Assembly: GCF_012396485.1 (NCBI RefSeq)
Contig: NZ_JAAXPO010000001.1
Coordinates: forward strand, 186,001 to 250,000
Source of the DNA: Leuconostoc holzapfelii
GTDB lineage: Bacteria > Bacillota > Bacilli > Lactobacillales > Lactobacillaceae
Direction: 5' to 3'
DNA: 64,000 nt
Shown here: positions 6,945 through 16,297 of the stretch, piece after piece
Layout: every line of letters begins with the position of its first letter
Numbering within the stretch: the first letter of the stretch is position 1
The notes under the pieces: model-generated
Seen by the model: the letters and a program-made list of their open reading frames with translations, nothing else
The model's database searches: none
What the model was told of the DNA's origin: nothing
Translations under genes and position numbers: made by a program

Positions 6945-7265
6945 TTAGCGATACATGAATCGCTCGGCTAATTGTAAAATGCGCTCACCATTCATGTCAT
7001 TAAAATCATTGAGCTGAATGACGGCTAACGGCACACCGACCTGATCAGTTTGCGCCTTCACTTCGCCTTTTAAATATGCCAGTTGTGGCGCTAAGAGTAC
7101 AATACTGGGCTGCTCTGATAAAATTTTATCATCAATATGCGGCGATGTTGTGGCAAAAACCATCACATTTTTATCTTGTGCCGAAATGGCTTTTTCTATC
7201 GTCGCAACAAGCAATGGTGTTGTGGCACTCGCATCACATGCCAGCATGATTTTTTTTATGGCCAT
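6945..7265 (-). CDS. PTS lactose/cellobiose-type IIB component, orphan
   Basis: This 106-residue protein has the IIB fold of the lactose/cellobiose PTS family, with an early phosphocysteine loop LACDASATTPLLV (Cys about residue 10). In normal sugar uptake, IIB takes phosphate from IIA and passes it to the sugar at IIC. No IIA or IIC gene is adjacent, so it either serves components elsewhere or is regulatory. A cre-like box overlaps its promoter, which suggests CcpA control. It lies between ileS and the S-component gene with its own promoter. The loop differs from the common C-S-A-G-M-S-T form. Confidence 0.82.
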   Translation of the reverse strand: MAIKKIMLACDASATTPLLVATIEKAISAQDKNVMVFATTSPHIDDKILSEQPSIVLLAPQLAYLKGEVKAQTDQVGVPLAVIQLNDFNDMNGERILQLAERFMYR

Positions 7266-7283
7266 GATAGTTCTCCTACCTTA

Positions 7284-7321
7284 AGTATACTGCGGATACA
7301 GTCTAAAAGTAAGCGCTAACA
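7284..7321 (-). promoter_or_regulatory. Promoter with overlapping cre-like site for the orphan IIB gene
   Basis: TTACTT at 7312-7307 and TATACT at 7289-7284 are 17 bp apart. AGTAAGCGCTAACA at 7308-7321 matches the known cre consensus TGWAANCGNTNWCA except at its first base. It covers the -35 box, the usual place for CcpA repression. Confidence 0.65.
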
Positions 7322-7331
7322 AAACTTATCA

Positions 7332-7367
7332 ATCAAAAAGCGACGCCATCTAGCATCGCTTTTGATT
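7332..7367 (-). terminator. Intrinsic terminator after ileS
   Basis: AATCAAAAAGCGA pairs with TCGCTTTTGATT, with one bulged A, giving a T run on the minus strand. It lies immediately after the ileS stop and before the IIB promoter. Confidence 0.8.
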
Positions 7368-10159
7368 TATTCAAATCCTTCGGTTAATGCTTCAGGATAA
7401 AATTCACGAATAATTTCTGCTTCGTGCTTTGATAATTCTGGGAAATCAGGATCAGCCCCCAAATCTTCGTGATACATGCGATCACGTGGTGACACACCAC
7501 CCGCAGCATGTGCCACAACAATCCGCAAGCCGTCATAATCCTTCGCCTCTCCGGCTTGTGCAACGTCTTCAACATGCAATTGTGAAACCATCAAAAGCAA
7601 ACGAACATCGGCGTTTAAATCTGTTAACAATTGTGCTTGTTCAGGTGTCACATACAATGTCAAAGCGGCCTCAGCATTCTTACCAATTAATTCCGCCGTA
7701 CGTGCCTCTTCCAACGCCTTATTAACTGCGTCACGCATTGTCATGAATGCCGCCCAGTTCGTTAATAATTGTGTCGTATCGCCAAGATCTTGGACTTCTG
7801 GCATTTCTGACAAATAGGCAAAGCCAGCTGTCTCATTTGGCAGATATTCCCACACTTCTTCGGCTGTATGAGGCAAGATTGGCAACATCAACTTTGTCAA
7901 AGCGAGCAAAGTTTCATAGAAGACTGTTTGCATTGAGCGACGCGCATGACCTGTTGGCGCTTCAACATAAACCACATCCTTGGCAATATCCAAGTAAAAC
8001 GCTGACAAGTCAACGTTGACAAAGTTAATCATCCGCTTAAAGATATCATTGAATTGGTAGTTATCATAATAACCGCGCACATCTTTGACGAAGTCATTTA
8101 ACAAAACTGAGAAGTATTGGTCGTGACCCGCACGATCAGCAAACGCCACGGCATCAGTGGCATAGTTAAAGTCAGACGTGTTAGCCATCAAGAAACGCAA
8201 CGTATTCCGTAACTTACGATAACTCTCAGAGACTTGCTTCAAAATTTCGTTTGACACTGGCATATCTTGTGACGTGTCGACAGAAATTGTCCACAAACGG
8301 AGAATTTCAATGCCCATTTGATCAGCCACATCAAGCGGTGAAATCGTGTTGCCTAATGACTTTGACATCTTGTTCCCGTTACCGTCAAGTGTAAAGCCTT
8401 GTGACAAGACATTTTGATATGGCGCATGACCAGTTGCTGCAACAGAAGTAATTAATGATGAGTTGAACCAACCACGGTATTGATCAGACCCTTCCAAATA
8501 CAAATCCGCTGGGTAATCAAGCTGTGGGCGAGTATTCATGACACCGGCCCAAGAGGAACCAGAATCAAACCAAACATCCATAATGTCCTCTTCTTTTGTG
8601 AAGTGGCCATTTGGTGAATGTTCATTCGTATAACCTTCAGGCAGTAACTCCGTTGCGTCATGTTCGAACCAATAGTTTGACCCATGCTTTGCAAACAAGT
8701 CCGCAACATGATTAATGATTGTTTGATCCAAAATCGGTGTTTGATCTTCTGCATAGAAGATTGGCAATGGGACACCCCAGACACGCTGACGTGAAATGAC
8801 CCAATCCCCACGGTCACGAATCATGTTGTACAAACGCTTCTTGCCCCAATCTGGATAGAAATTCACGTTATCTAATTCGTTTAAGATGTTTTGACGGAAC
8901 TTTTCAACTGACGCAAACCATTGTGGCACAGCACGCCAAATGATTGGCTTCTTCGTCCGCCAGTCAAATGGGTATGAGTGAGTAATCTTTTCTTTTGCTA
9001 AGAAAACATTAGCTTCAGATAATTTGTTAATCACCAAACCAACCACGTCATCATAGAACTGACCTTCAAAGTCTGCGCCGGCATTCTTGGTCATGTAACC
9101 TTTTTCGTCAACAGTGACTGCAACTTCCAGGCCATACTCTTTTCCAACGTTGAAGTCATCTTCACCAAACCCAGGCGCGGTATGCACTAACCCAGTACCA
9201 GAATCTAACGTGACGTGATCCGCATTCATCACGAGCTCTTCAACGTCTTCATCCCAAGGATGATAGGCTGTGATACGGTCTAATTCTTGGCCCTTGTACG
9301 TCGCAAGCACTTCGTACTTGTCCCAACCGAACTTAGGCGCAATAGCTTCTAGGCGACCTGTGGCCACAACGAATTTACGTGTTTCCCCTTCAGGTTGTAC
9401 CACGGCATAATCCATGTCAGGCCCCAAAGTAATCCCACGAGAAGCTGTTACCGTAAATGGTGTGGTCGTCCAAACAACCAAGTAGGTCTCTGAATCAAGA
9501 ATCCCCTTACCATCCTTCACGCGGTTGGCATAATAAAGTGACGTCGAATCAATATCGTGATACTCAATTTCCGCTTCAGCCAGCGCTGATTCAGATGACC
9601 AAGACCAATAGACTGGCTTTGAGCCCTTAAAGATGTAGCCCTTACCCGCCATTTCACCGAAAACACGGACTTGCGCTGCTTCAAATTCAGGTTGCAAAGT
9701 AACATATGGATTTTCCCAATCAGCCATAATCCCCAAACGTTTGAAGTCATGACGTTGCTTATCCACTTGTTCTAAGGCAAAGGCCTTGGCTAAATCGCGC
9801 CAAGCTGCTTTGGGCATTGACTTACGATCATGGCCCGCCTTAGTCAATTGTTGCTCGATTGGCAAACCATGTGTGTCCCAACCAGGGACATATGGGGCAT
9901 AGAAGCCAGCCATATTTTTATAGCGTACAATAATATCTTTTGAAATTTTATTCAATGCGTGACCCAAGTGAATGTTCCCATTGGCATATGGTGGGCCATC
10001 ATGTAAATTAAAATGTGGCTTTTGTTCGTTTTGAGTTAAACGTTGTTGGTACAAGTTGGCATCGTACCATTTTTCTTGCCGAACTGGCTCTGTTTTGGGC
10101 AATGACCCACGCATTGGAAAATCAGTTTTTCCAAGATTCAGTGTTTCTTTATACTTCAT
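7367..10159 (-). CDS. ileS: Isoleucyl-tRNA synthetase
   Basis: This 930-residue class I synthetase attaches isoleucine to tRNA-Ile. The HIGH-type motif (GNIHLGH, about residues 61-67) and KMSKS ([10 protein letters not shown]) are present, with the editing domain between them. I chose the ATG at 10159, 7 nt after AGGAG. Bacterial IleS usually ends in a zinc finger with four Cys. Here the matching tail (about residues 888-916) reads SPRD and LSKHEAE, so Ser, Asp, Ser and Glu stand where the Cys pairs should be, and the zinc site appears lost. Expression is controlled by the T-box upstream. Confidence 0.97.
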   Translation of the reverse strand: MKYKETLNLGKTDFPMRGSLPKTEPVRQEKWYDANLYQQRLTQNEQKPHFNLHDGPPYANGNIHLGHALNKISKDIIVRYKNMAGFYAPYVPGWDTHGLPIEQQLTKAGHDRKSMPKAAWRDLAKAFALEQVDKQRHDFKRLGIMADWENPYVTLQPEFEAAQVRVFGEMAGKGYIFKGSKPVYWSWSSESALAEAEIEYHDIDSTSLYYANRVKDGKGILDSETYLVVWTTTPFTVTASRGITLGPDMDYAVVQPEGETRKFVVATGRLEAIAPKFGWDKYEVLATYKGQELDRITAYHPWDEDVEELVMNADHVTLDSGTGLVHTAPGFGEDDFNVGKEYGLEVAVTVDEKGYMTKNAGADFEGQFYDDVVGLVINKLSEANVFLAKEKITHSYPFDWRTKKPIIWRAVPQWFASVEKFRQNILNELDNVNFYPDWGKKRLYNMIRDRGDWVISRQRVWGVPLPIFYAEDQTPILDQTIINHVADLFAKHGSNYWFEHDATELLPEGYTNEHSPNGHFTKEEDIMDVWFDSGSSWAGVMNTRPQLDYPADLYLEGSDQYRGWFNSSLITSVAATGHAPYQNVLSQGFTLDGNGNKMSKSLGNTISPLDVADQMGIEILRLWTISVDTSQDMPVSNEILKQVSESYRKLRNTLRFLMANTSDFNYATDAVAFADRAGHDQYFSVLLNDFVKDVRGYYDNYQFNDIFKRMINFVNVDLSAFYLDIAKDVVYVEAPTGHARRSMQTVFYETLLALTKLMLPILPHTAEEVWEYLPNETAGFAYLSEMPEVQDLGDTTQLLTNWAAFMTMRDAVNKALEEARTAELIGKNAEAALTLYVTPEQAQLLTDLNADVRLLLMVSQLHVEDVAQAGEAKDYDGLRIVVAHAAGGVSPRDRMYHEDLGADPDFPELSKHEAEIIREFYPEALTEGFE

Positions 10160-10194
10160 CAACTATCTCCTCTGATGTTTTCTCAAATTATAAT

Positions 10195-10400
10195 CAATAA
10201 AAAGCGTCCCTAGGCAATTGCCTAGGGACGCTTTCGCGTGGTACCACCCAAGTTTAGGTGTATTGGACACCCCTCAAATCAGTTTTAACGACCTGCACCG
10301 TTTGAACTTACTTACTTTCGGTCCAACAAACTTAATAACTGATCTGAAAGGCTGCAGGGACGATCATCTCAAACCAACATGACTCGCTTTGCGTATGTCA
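10195..10400 (-). promoter_or_regulatory. T-box leader of ileS
   Basis: The conserved T-box sequence is seen on the minus strand as GGGTGGTACCACGCG (10249-10235). It is followed by a terminator made from a perfect 34-nt palindrome at 10234-10201 and a T-rich tail. Uncharged tRNA-Ile would pair with the leader and favour the antiterminator. Stem I lies within about 10260-10390; an ATC in GATGATCG near 10360 is a candidate specifier, but I could not place the specifier loop with certainty. TTGACA at 10401-10396 has no convincing -10 partner, so the promoter is unresolved. Confidence 0.92.
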
Positions 10401-10427
10401 ACCAATCTTTCTGTGTTACGCTTTTTA

Positions 10428-11093
10428 TTAATTATTATCCGGCCTCTCCGCCTCGGGAAACACGACAACAGGTCCTTGTTCAGCATCTGTTGTCGCCTCA
10501 ACAGCAACTACCGCTTCAGCAGCCATTTCAGGTGCTGGTGTAGCAGCAGTTTCTGCACTACCTACACGATGTGTTGTTGCTTCGCCCATTGGCAAACGAT
10601 GAACCGCCTCAGCTAATTCATCATTTTCTAATAGTGTACGCTGTTGTGTTAACAATTTCAAGAAGGAATCTTTGAAATTTTCCACTTCGGCGCGTAGCGC
10701 GTTTTGCTCTTGCACGAGATCGGCATTTTCTTGGGCTAAATGCGTTGCTTCAGCTTCCGCCTTTGTGCGTGCATCACTAATGATTTTAGTTGCGGATTCT
10801 TGTGCGTGCATCAATTGCTTCTTAACTTCCGCATCAGCATCTTGCTTCAAACGGTCAGCAGCTTCTTGGGCAACAAAAATCGACTGATTCACTTGTTCAC
10901 GTTTTGCTTCAAGTTCGTCAACTTTAGCTTGCAACGCCGCATTTTCATGTGTCAATTGATCACGGGCCGCAATTAGTGCTTCATAATCACTGTTAATTTG
11001 GTCCAAGAAAGCATCAACTTCTGAAGCAACGTAAGCACGTGACCCCTTTTTCGTGAATTCATGGTTCAAAATTTCATCTGGTGTTAATCCCAT
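10428..11093 (-). CDS. divIVA: Cell-division protein DivIVA
   Basis: DivIVA binds curved membrane at septa and poles and recruits division and wall-growth partners. The N-terminal membrane-binding domain starts GLTPDEILNHEFTKKG. A long coiled coil follows (about residues 50-165), then an acidic, alanine-rich, low-complexity tail. The ATG at 11093 lies 6 nt after AGGAG and gives the conserved start. An adjacent ATG at 11096 and a further one at 11126 are poorer choices. It is the last dcw gene before ileS, which has its own T-box. Confidence 0.93.
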   Translation of the reverse strand: MGLTPDEILNHEFTKKGSRAYVASEVDAFLDQINSDYEALIAARDQLTHENAALQAKVDELEAKREQVNQSIFVAQEAADRLKQDADAEVKKQLMHAQESATKIISDARTKAEAEATHLAQENADLVQEQNALRAEVENFKDSFLKLLTQQRTLLENDELAEAVHRLPMGEATTHRVGSAETAATPAPEMAAEAVVAVEATTDAEQGPVVVFPEAERPDNN

Positions 11094-11127
11094 CATCGTC
11101 TCCTTTTCAATTAACCGCCCCGCCATG

Positions 11128-11922
11128 TTATCGTCGAATAATATGGTAAAGCACTTTAATTTTATCTTTTTTACTCAAACCGTCAAGTACTGTAAGCTTG
11201 ACTCGGCCATATTTTCGCACAGAAATCAAATCCCCAATTGCGACGGTATGATCGGGTTTTTCTTGGGTTGCCCAATTGAGTCGCACCTGCTGTTGCGTAA
11301 TTAATGTCTTAGCCAAACTACGTGGTATTGCAAACGTTGTAGCAACCACGGCATCTAACCGCAATGACGGCAGTAAGCCAAAGGCTTCCACCCAGTCATC
11401 TTGCATCACAATACGCGCATCACGTGGGCAAATTGTCCACCGAATTTTAGTCCGACCAATGGTTGTCACGTTTTGCTGAATAAACGCCACCATGCGCGCA
11501 TCAACTAGCACTTGCCAAGCTTGACCATCAGACAAAATATCGCCCACAACCGCACGTTTAATGCCGGCATGCATTAAAGCACCCAATATCGACGCATGCT
11601 GTAAAGTTGTGTATTTTGTCGGATAATCAATCGTTAACAACGAAAGTTCAAAATCAGCTTGCGCTACTGGGAAAATATCTGGGGTGATGATGGCACGTTG
11701 ACTTTCAGCACCAGCATAACCACCGTCGTATTTCACCATTAAACCACTTGAACGATTAACTAAAGTTGTGAGCATGTATTGCTCTCTTGGATTTAAAAAT
11801 CTTGTGAGAATCGCGCGATATTCATCTTCACTCTGTCGAATCCAATCACTGGCTTGTTGAATAAATGCTGCTTCTTCTGGTCTAAAATGTTGTGTAATTG
11901 TTGATACAGTGCCTTCTGACAT
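11128..11922 (-). CDS. ylmH: YlmH family S4-domain RNA-binding protein
   Basis: This 264-residue protein has an N-terminal YlmH domain and a C-terminal S4 RNA-binding domain (about residues 180-250, LAKTLITQQQVRLNWATQ and GDLISVRKYGRVKL). Homologues of this group bind ribosomal particles. I placed the start at ATG 11922, whose codon lies one base after the yggT stop, so translation is probably coupled. An in-frame TTG at 11943 would add seven residues. No strong ribosome binding site is visible for either. Confidence 0.9.
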   Translation of the reverse strand: MSEGTVSTITQHFRPEEAAFIQQASDWIRQSEDEYRAILTRFLNPREQYMLTTLVNRSSGLMVKYDGGYAGAESQRAIITPDIFPVAQADFELSLLTIDYPTKYTTLQHASILGALMHAGIKRAVVGDILSDGQAWQVLVDARMVAFIQQNVTTIGRTKIRWTICPRDARIVMQDDWVEAFGLLPSLRLDAVVATTFAIPRSLAKTLITQQQVRLNWATQEKPDHTVAIGDLISVRKYGRVKLTVLDGLSKKDKIKVLYHIIRR

Positions 11923-11923
11923 A

Positions 11924-12187
11924 TTAGACAAATAATAACACAAGATGTGCTAAACCGCTCACCGCAAAATTCAATGCCAAAATGGCAACAATCGGTGAAA
12001 TATCGATCATGCCACCGATTGGTGGAATAACACGGAACAAATTCAAATACGGCAAGACAATTCGACCAAGCCACTGACCAAGCCGGGATTGTTGCGCCCC
12101 AGGTAACCATGACATTAAAATGTAAATGACAATGGCATACTCATAGTAATGTGCAATTCGAATGACCCAACTTAGCAATTCAAGCAT
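11924..12187 (-). CDS. yggT: YggT family membrane protein
   Basis: This 87-residue protein has two hydrophobic segments separated by a short amphipathic loop, with the YggT signature region YILMSWLPGA and LNLFRVIPPIGGMIDISPI. It sits between sepF and ylmH, as in most Firmicutes division clusters. Its exact role is unknown. It begins 3 bp after sepF. Confidence 0.93.
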   Translation of the reverse strand: MLELLSWVIRIAHYYEYAIVIYILMSWLPGAQQSRLGQWLGRIVLPYLNLFRVIPPIGGMIDISPIVAILALNFAVSGLAHLVLLFV

Positions 12188-12190
12188 CGA

Positions 12191-12667
12191 TTAATACCGC
12201 GTATTGGGTTCCAAATTATCAGTCAGTGTCCCAGAAATTTCAAATGTATCCGGTGTGACTAAAAAGATGGATTGTCCAATACGTTCAATTTCACCATTGA
12301 CAGCGTATACCGCACCACCTAAAAAGTCAAGGATACGTTTGGCTTGTGCTTCATCAATTTGTGTGAAATTAACAATCACCGCTTCGCCGCCGAGAATTTG
12401 TGAGGCAATGGCACGCGAATCAGAATAAACTTTAGGTTCAAATAATGCAATTTTGCTATTAGCATTATTTGGGTCGGTCATCATTGGTTGTGCCGCTTGG
12501 GTTGTTGGCCGGTTAAAGTAAGTGCTTTGTTGTGGGTTTTGTTGCGCAGTTTGTTGTTGGTAAGCTTGTTGGGGCTTTTCTTGATAACCCGTATTGCTAT
12601 AACCTTCTTCGTAATAATCGTCTTCTTCATTGCTGAAAAGACGTTTTAGCGTCTCGCCTAATGCCAT
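12191..12667 (-). CDS. sepF: Cell division protein SepF
   Basis: SepF bundles FtsZ and anchors it to the membrane. The product has 158 residues. The N-terminus (MALGETLKRLFSNEEDDYYEE) is the membrane-anchoring amphipathic helix. A Gln/Pro-rich linker follows, then the DUF552 core (VYSDSRAIASQILGGEAVIVNFTQ). It follows ftsZ directly; the ylmE/yggS gene that usually stands between them is absent. About 100 bp between ftsZ and sepF hold no gene. Confidence 0.96.
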   Translation of the reverse strand: MALGETLKRLFSNEEDDYYEEGYSNTGYQEKPQQAYQQQTAQQNPQQSTYFNRPTTQAAQPMMTDPNNANSKIALFEPKVYSDSRAIASQILGGEAVIVNFTQIDEAQAKRILDFLGGAVYAVNGEIERIGQSIFLVTPDTFEISGTLTDNLEPNTRY

Positions 12668-12769
12668 GATTTCTCCTTACTGCATTGGTTGATGTTTCAT
12701 CTCTTGTCCAAAGGTCTTGCGTGATTCGCCAACATAATAAGCGATTATGCCACTAGAATCATCACGTTA

Positions 12770-14074
12770 TTAACGCTTTTTAAAGAATGGTGGTTGCTCG
12801 TCTTCATCTTCAGCGTTTGAAAAATCAACTGGTGCGTGATTTGACGTTGGTGTATTGAAGACATCAAAATCCTGCTTTTGCACGCCGTCAAAACGTTCAT
12901 CTTCGGCGAAGGCATCTTTTGATGCACCCGTCATATTCCAATCTGCAAAGGGATCATTTTGTGTTGGCTTTGGCGCAGCTTGCGTCGCTTCCGTTGCTGG
13001 CTTTTCAAAAACGGAATTGTTCGCTGGTGTAGCGTTTGGCGCTTCAGTTGGTTGTGAACCAAACAAATTCGTTTTTGCCGTTTTAGGCGCTGCTTGCTTA
13101 GCACTTGTTTCGTTGGCTAACTTTTGCAAGCCCGTTGCAATGACCGTCACACGAATAGAATCCCCAAGTTCCTCATCAATTGAGGTACCAAAGATCACAT
13201 TGACTTCACGGCCAGCTTCTTGGGCAATGACTTCTGAGGCCGTTTGTGCTTCAAACAATGACATGTCCAGCCCACCGGTGATGTTCAACAAGACATCTTC
13301 GGCACCTGACATATCCACTTCAAGCAATGGTGAAGAGATGGCCTGCTTAGTCGCATCAGCGGCACGTGTTTCACCACTCGCTTGACCGACACCCATCAAG
13401 GCAGGACCGGCATCTTGCATGACAGTCTTCACATCAGCAAAATCCAAGTTGATAAAGCCGGGGTTGGTAATCAATTCTGAAATACCACGAACACCTTGGG
13501 CAACCACTTCATCGACCACCTTAAACGCTTCTGACAAAGGTGTACGTAAATCAATACGATCCTTCAAACGTTCGTTGGTAATGACAATGAGTGAATCAAC
13601 TGATTCTGACAAGGCTTGCAGCCCTTCAGCAGCAAAACGGCCACGCTTAGGCCCTTCCCACTTAAATGGCCGCGTCACCACAGCCACTGTCAAAGCGCCT
13701 TGTTCCTTGGCAATACGTGCGACAACAGGGGCAGCTCCATTACCAGTTCCACCACCCATGCCGGCCGTAATCACGACCATGTCGGCACCGGCAATCGCTG
13801 CGGCAATATCTTCAGCTGATTCTTCGGCTGCTTTTGTCCCGCGTTCTGGATTAGAACCGGCACCCAAACCACCTGTCAACTTTGGGCCGATTTGAATTTT
13901 AATATCTGCCTTTGACTTATCGAGTGCTTGCACATCCGTGTTGGCCACGATAAATTCAACACCATTGACACCTTCTTCGATCATATGGTTAACAGCGTTT
14001 GATCCACCGCCACCAACACCGATTACTTTAATGATTGCGCCAGCTTCTTGGGCGTCATCAATTGAAAAATCCAT
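12770..14074 (-). CDS. ftsZ: Cell division GTPase FtsZ
   Basis: FtsZ polymerises into the Z-ring. The 434-residue product has the tubulin signature [10 protein letters not shown], the T7 loop [11 protein letters not shown], a variable Ala/Pro/Thr-rich linker (about 320-385) and a C-terminal conserved tail ending in QPPFFKKR. The ribosome binding site GGAG precedes the ATG. It lies 20 bp after ftsA. Confidence 0.99.
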   Translation of the reverse strand: MDFSIDDAQEAGAIIKVIGVGGGGSNAVNHMIEEGVNGVEFIVANTDVQALDKSKADIKIQIGPKLTGGLGAGSNPERGTKAAEESAEDIAAAIAGADMVVITAGMGGGTGNGAAPVVARIAKEQGALTVAVVTRPFKWEGPKRGRFAAEGLQALSESVDSLIVITNERLKDRIDLRTPLSEAFKVVDEVVAQGVRGISELITNPGFINLDFADVKTVMQDAGPALMGVGQASGETRAADATKQAISSPLLEVDMSGAEDVLLNITGGLDMSLFEAQTASEVIAQEAGREVNVIFGTSIDEELGDSIRVTVIATGLQKLANETSAKQAAPKTAKTNLFGSQPTEAPNATPANNSVFEKPATEATQAAPKPTQNDPFADWNMTGASKDAFAEDERFDGVQKQDFDVFNTPTSNHAPVDFSNAEDEDEQPPFFKKR

Positions 14075-14094
14075 GAGTTGTCTCCTTAACTATG

Positions 14095-15450
14095 TTAATC
14101 TTCGCTAAATAAATTTTTGATTGATTGCATCAAACGACCAAAGAAGCCTTGACGCGGTTTTTCTGATGTGTTGCCACTGTATTGATAGTGATCAAATGGC
14201 TTCACAGACGTTTCAGCTGTGTCGACATAGGCTTGTGGTGCCATTGGCAATGCTTCAACGGGTTGTGCATAGGGTACTGTTTCTTGTTGAGACATGATGA
14301 CTTGTTTAATGACTTGTTGTGTCATACTTTCACGAGAAGCAAACATCGCATAGGCCATCGCACGTGTATACGAGGGATGACGCAAGCCAATTTGGTCGGG
14401 TACGAACAATCGAACATTTTCACCAAGAACAGATTTTGCAAAGTCAACCATTTTTGGCAAGGCAGCGTTCCCACCTGTCAGCACAAAACCACCGGGCATA
14501 TTCAGTCCATTAACAGCATTGAGTGGTTCAAATGCACGTGTGTAGATTTGCTCTAAACGTGCCGCAATAATTTCAGATAAGTATTTTTCCGAAACGACTT
14601 GTGGTTGATTTTCTCCCACAACTTCCACTGAAAAATTTTTGTCATCACTGGCATACGTTGGATCAGCAAAACCATAATCACGCTTAATGCGTTCCGCATT
14701 AGCGTATGACGTGCCTAAGACGGTTGAGATATCTTTTGTGACATTATCACCACCTTCGATATCCACCGTATTAAACTTCAGCTTACGATCATGAATAATC
14801 GACGTCGTGGTTTGCCCACCGCCAAGATCAATCAAAACTGTACCAAAATCTTGTTCACCATCATTTAAGATACTTGTCCCAATTGCCAGTGGCGCTAGGA
14901 CGAATTCACGCAACGATACGCCAGCCTTTTGAATGGCCATCCGTGTGTTATCCAAAATCTTGCTAGGCCCAATATACGCGGTACCGCGCATTTCAAGCCG
15001 GACACCGATCATTTCATGTGGGTCTTTAATGCCATCAAAGCCGTCCACACTAAATTCATCTGCGATCAAATCAATGACATCTCGATCTGCTGGTAAATGA
15101 TTAGACAATGCCTGTTGCGTCACATGTTGTACATCATCATAAGTAATCCGCTTATTTTGATTTGCGATGGAGACTAACCCATCGACATGAATCATTTCAA
15201 TTTGATTGGCTGGAATGCCAGCAACCACTTCATTAATTTGAATATTGGCTTTTTCTTGTGCTTGATTAATGGCTTCGCGAATCGCATTGGCCGTCGCATC
15301 AATATCGACAATGACACCCTTACGTAACCCACGAGATGGCGCAGTCCCCGCACCAATCACATTAAACTGGTTGCCGGTTGTTTGCGCAATCACAACTTTG
15401 ATTGATGTGGTGCCGATATCTAACCCAGCCGTCACGCCTGCGTTATTCAT
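14095..15450 (-). CDS. ftsA: Cell division protein FtsA
   Basis: This actin-like ATPase tethers FtsZ to the membrane. The 451-residue product begins with the phosphate-1 motif GLDIGTTSIKV, has LIDLGGGQTTTSI for phosphate 2, and ends in an amphipathic membrane helix (GFFGRLMQSIKNLF). It lies between divIB and ftsZ in the usual order. Confidence 0.98.
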   Translation of the reverse strand: MNNAGVTAGLDIGTTSIKVVIAQTTGNQFNVIGAGTAPSRGLRKGVIVDIDATANAIREAINQAQEKANIQINEVVAGIPANQIEMIHVDGLVSIANQNKRITYDDVQHVTQQALSNHLPADRDVIDLIADEFSVDGFDGIKDPHEMIGVRLEMRGTAYIGPSKILDNTRMAIQKAGVSLREFVLAPLAIGTSILNDGEQDFGTVLIDLGGGQTTTSIIHDRKLKFNTVDIEGGDNVTKDISTVLGTSYANAERIKRDYGFADPTYASDDKNFSVEVVGENQPQVVSEKYLSEIIAARLEQIYTRAFEPLNAVNGLNMPGGFVLTGGNAALPKMVDFAKSVLGENVRLFVPDQIGLRHPSYTRAMAYAMFASRESMTQQVIKQVIMSQQETVPYAQPVEALPMAPQAYVDTAETSVKPFDHYQYSGNTSEKPRQGFFGRLMQSIKNLFSED

Positions 15451-15534
15451 GCGTTGTGCCCCTTTACAAAATTATTTTTTATAAAATATACCTAAGAATA
15501 ATAATAGCATAAATTAGGTCTATTCTGCCATAGC

Positions 15535-16272
15535 TTATGGCGTTTGTGTTGTTTTTGAATCCTTTGTCTTTTGTGCCGAATCGCTTTGAGAACCGTACCC
15601 ATGCGAGTATGCCCCGAACTGTAAATCAACAATCCCTTTTTCTGGCATTTGTGCGACAATGCCTGGGTAAAAACTAATTTTCTTACCAAATGTTTGGCAC
15701 GATGCATACACTGTATTGCCGTCATCCATCACAATGACCAAACGATTCGCATTATCTTTGGTGGGTGAAAACGTGATCTGACTGATGTTTTGGCGCATGG
15801 TCAGCTCCAGACCCACAAATTGGCTGACCACCTGTTGCAAAATCTTTGTTGATTTAAAACCAGCATACACTGGTGCATCCCCTTTTGGCGCAGTAATTGG
15901 GCGTTGGTGACCATTGCGATCAATCACCTGCCACTGACCATTTTTTTGGACATAACCAGCAGTCACTTTTTCAACCACATCAATGATGAGTTGTTGTCCA
16001 GTTAATGTGACTTGCGCTGAATCCAATAGATGATTGCGGCGTAATAACTGTTGGGCAATGAAACCAGTCTGGCCAGTCACCCGCCAGATCGGTGTTTTAT
16101 CTGACACCTGAGCATCTGTTGCAATCACTGACGCTGGTATGGTTGCTGAATGAACCGTCACTTGTTGAACGGTTTGCCATGGTCGGATGACAACCATCAA
16201 GGCAATCAGGCCGGCGGCAAAGATCACAAGATTTAGCCAAAATTGACGTGGTACCGGCTTTTTTTCTTTCAT
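15535..16272 (-). CDS. divIB: Cell division protein DivIB/FtsQ
   Basis: This 245-residue bitopic protein has a short basic cytoplasmic end, one membrane helix (about residues 10-28, NLVIFAAGLIALMVVI), a POTRA domain beginning QQVTVHSATIP, and a C-terminal beta region. It joins FtsL in the divisome. I chose ATG 16272 because it gives the normal topology; a longer frame to 16410 would only overlap murG. The ribosome binding site is weak. Confidence 0.92.
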   Translation of the reverse strand: MKEKKPVPRQFWLNLVIFAAGLIALMVVIRPWQTVQQVTVHSATIPASVIATDAQVSDKTPIWRVTGQTGFIAQQLLRRNHLLDSAQVTLTGQQLIIDVVEKVTAGYVQKNGQWQVIDRNGHQRPITAPKGDAPVYAGFKSTKILQQVVSQFVGLELTMRQNISQITFSPTKDNANRLVIVMDDGNTVYASCQTFGKKISFYPGIVAQMPEKGIVDLQFGAYSHGYGSQSDSAQKTKDSKTTQTP

Positions 16273-16297
16273 ATTGTGCGTTACCGTCTGCAAATTT

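Noticed and set aside
10201-10234. Perfect 34-nt palindrome considered as an insertion-sequence end or phage site
   Set aside because: It is the terminator of the ileS T-box, fixed by the adjacent T-box sequence and the T-rich tail.
12855-13385. 176-codon open frame opposite ftsZ
   Set aside because: It is a shadow of ftsZ with low-complexity Ser/Ala/Phe content and no start signals.
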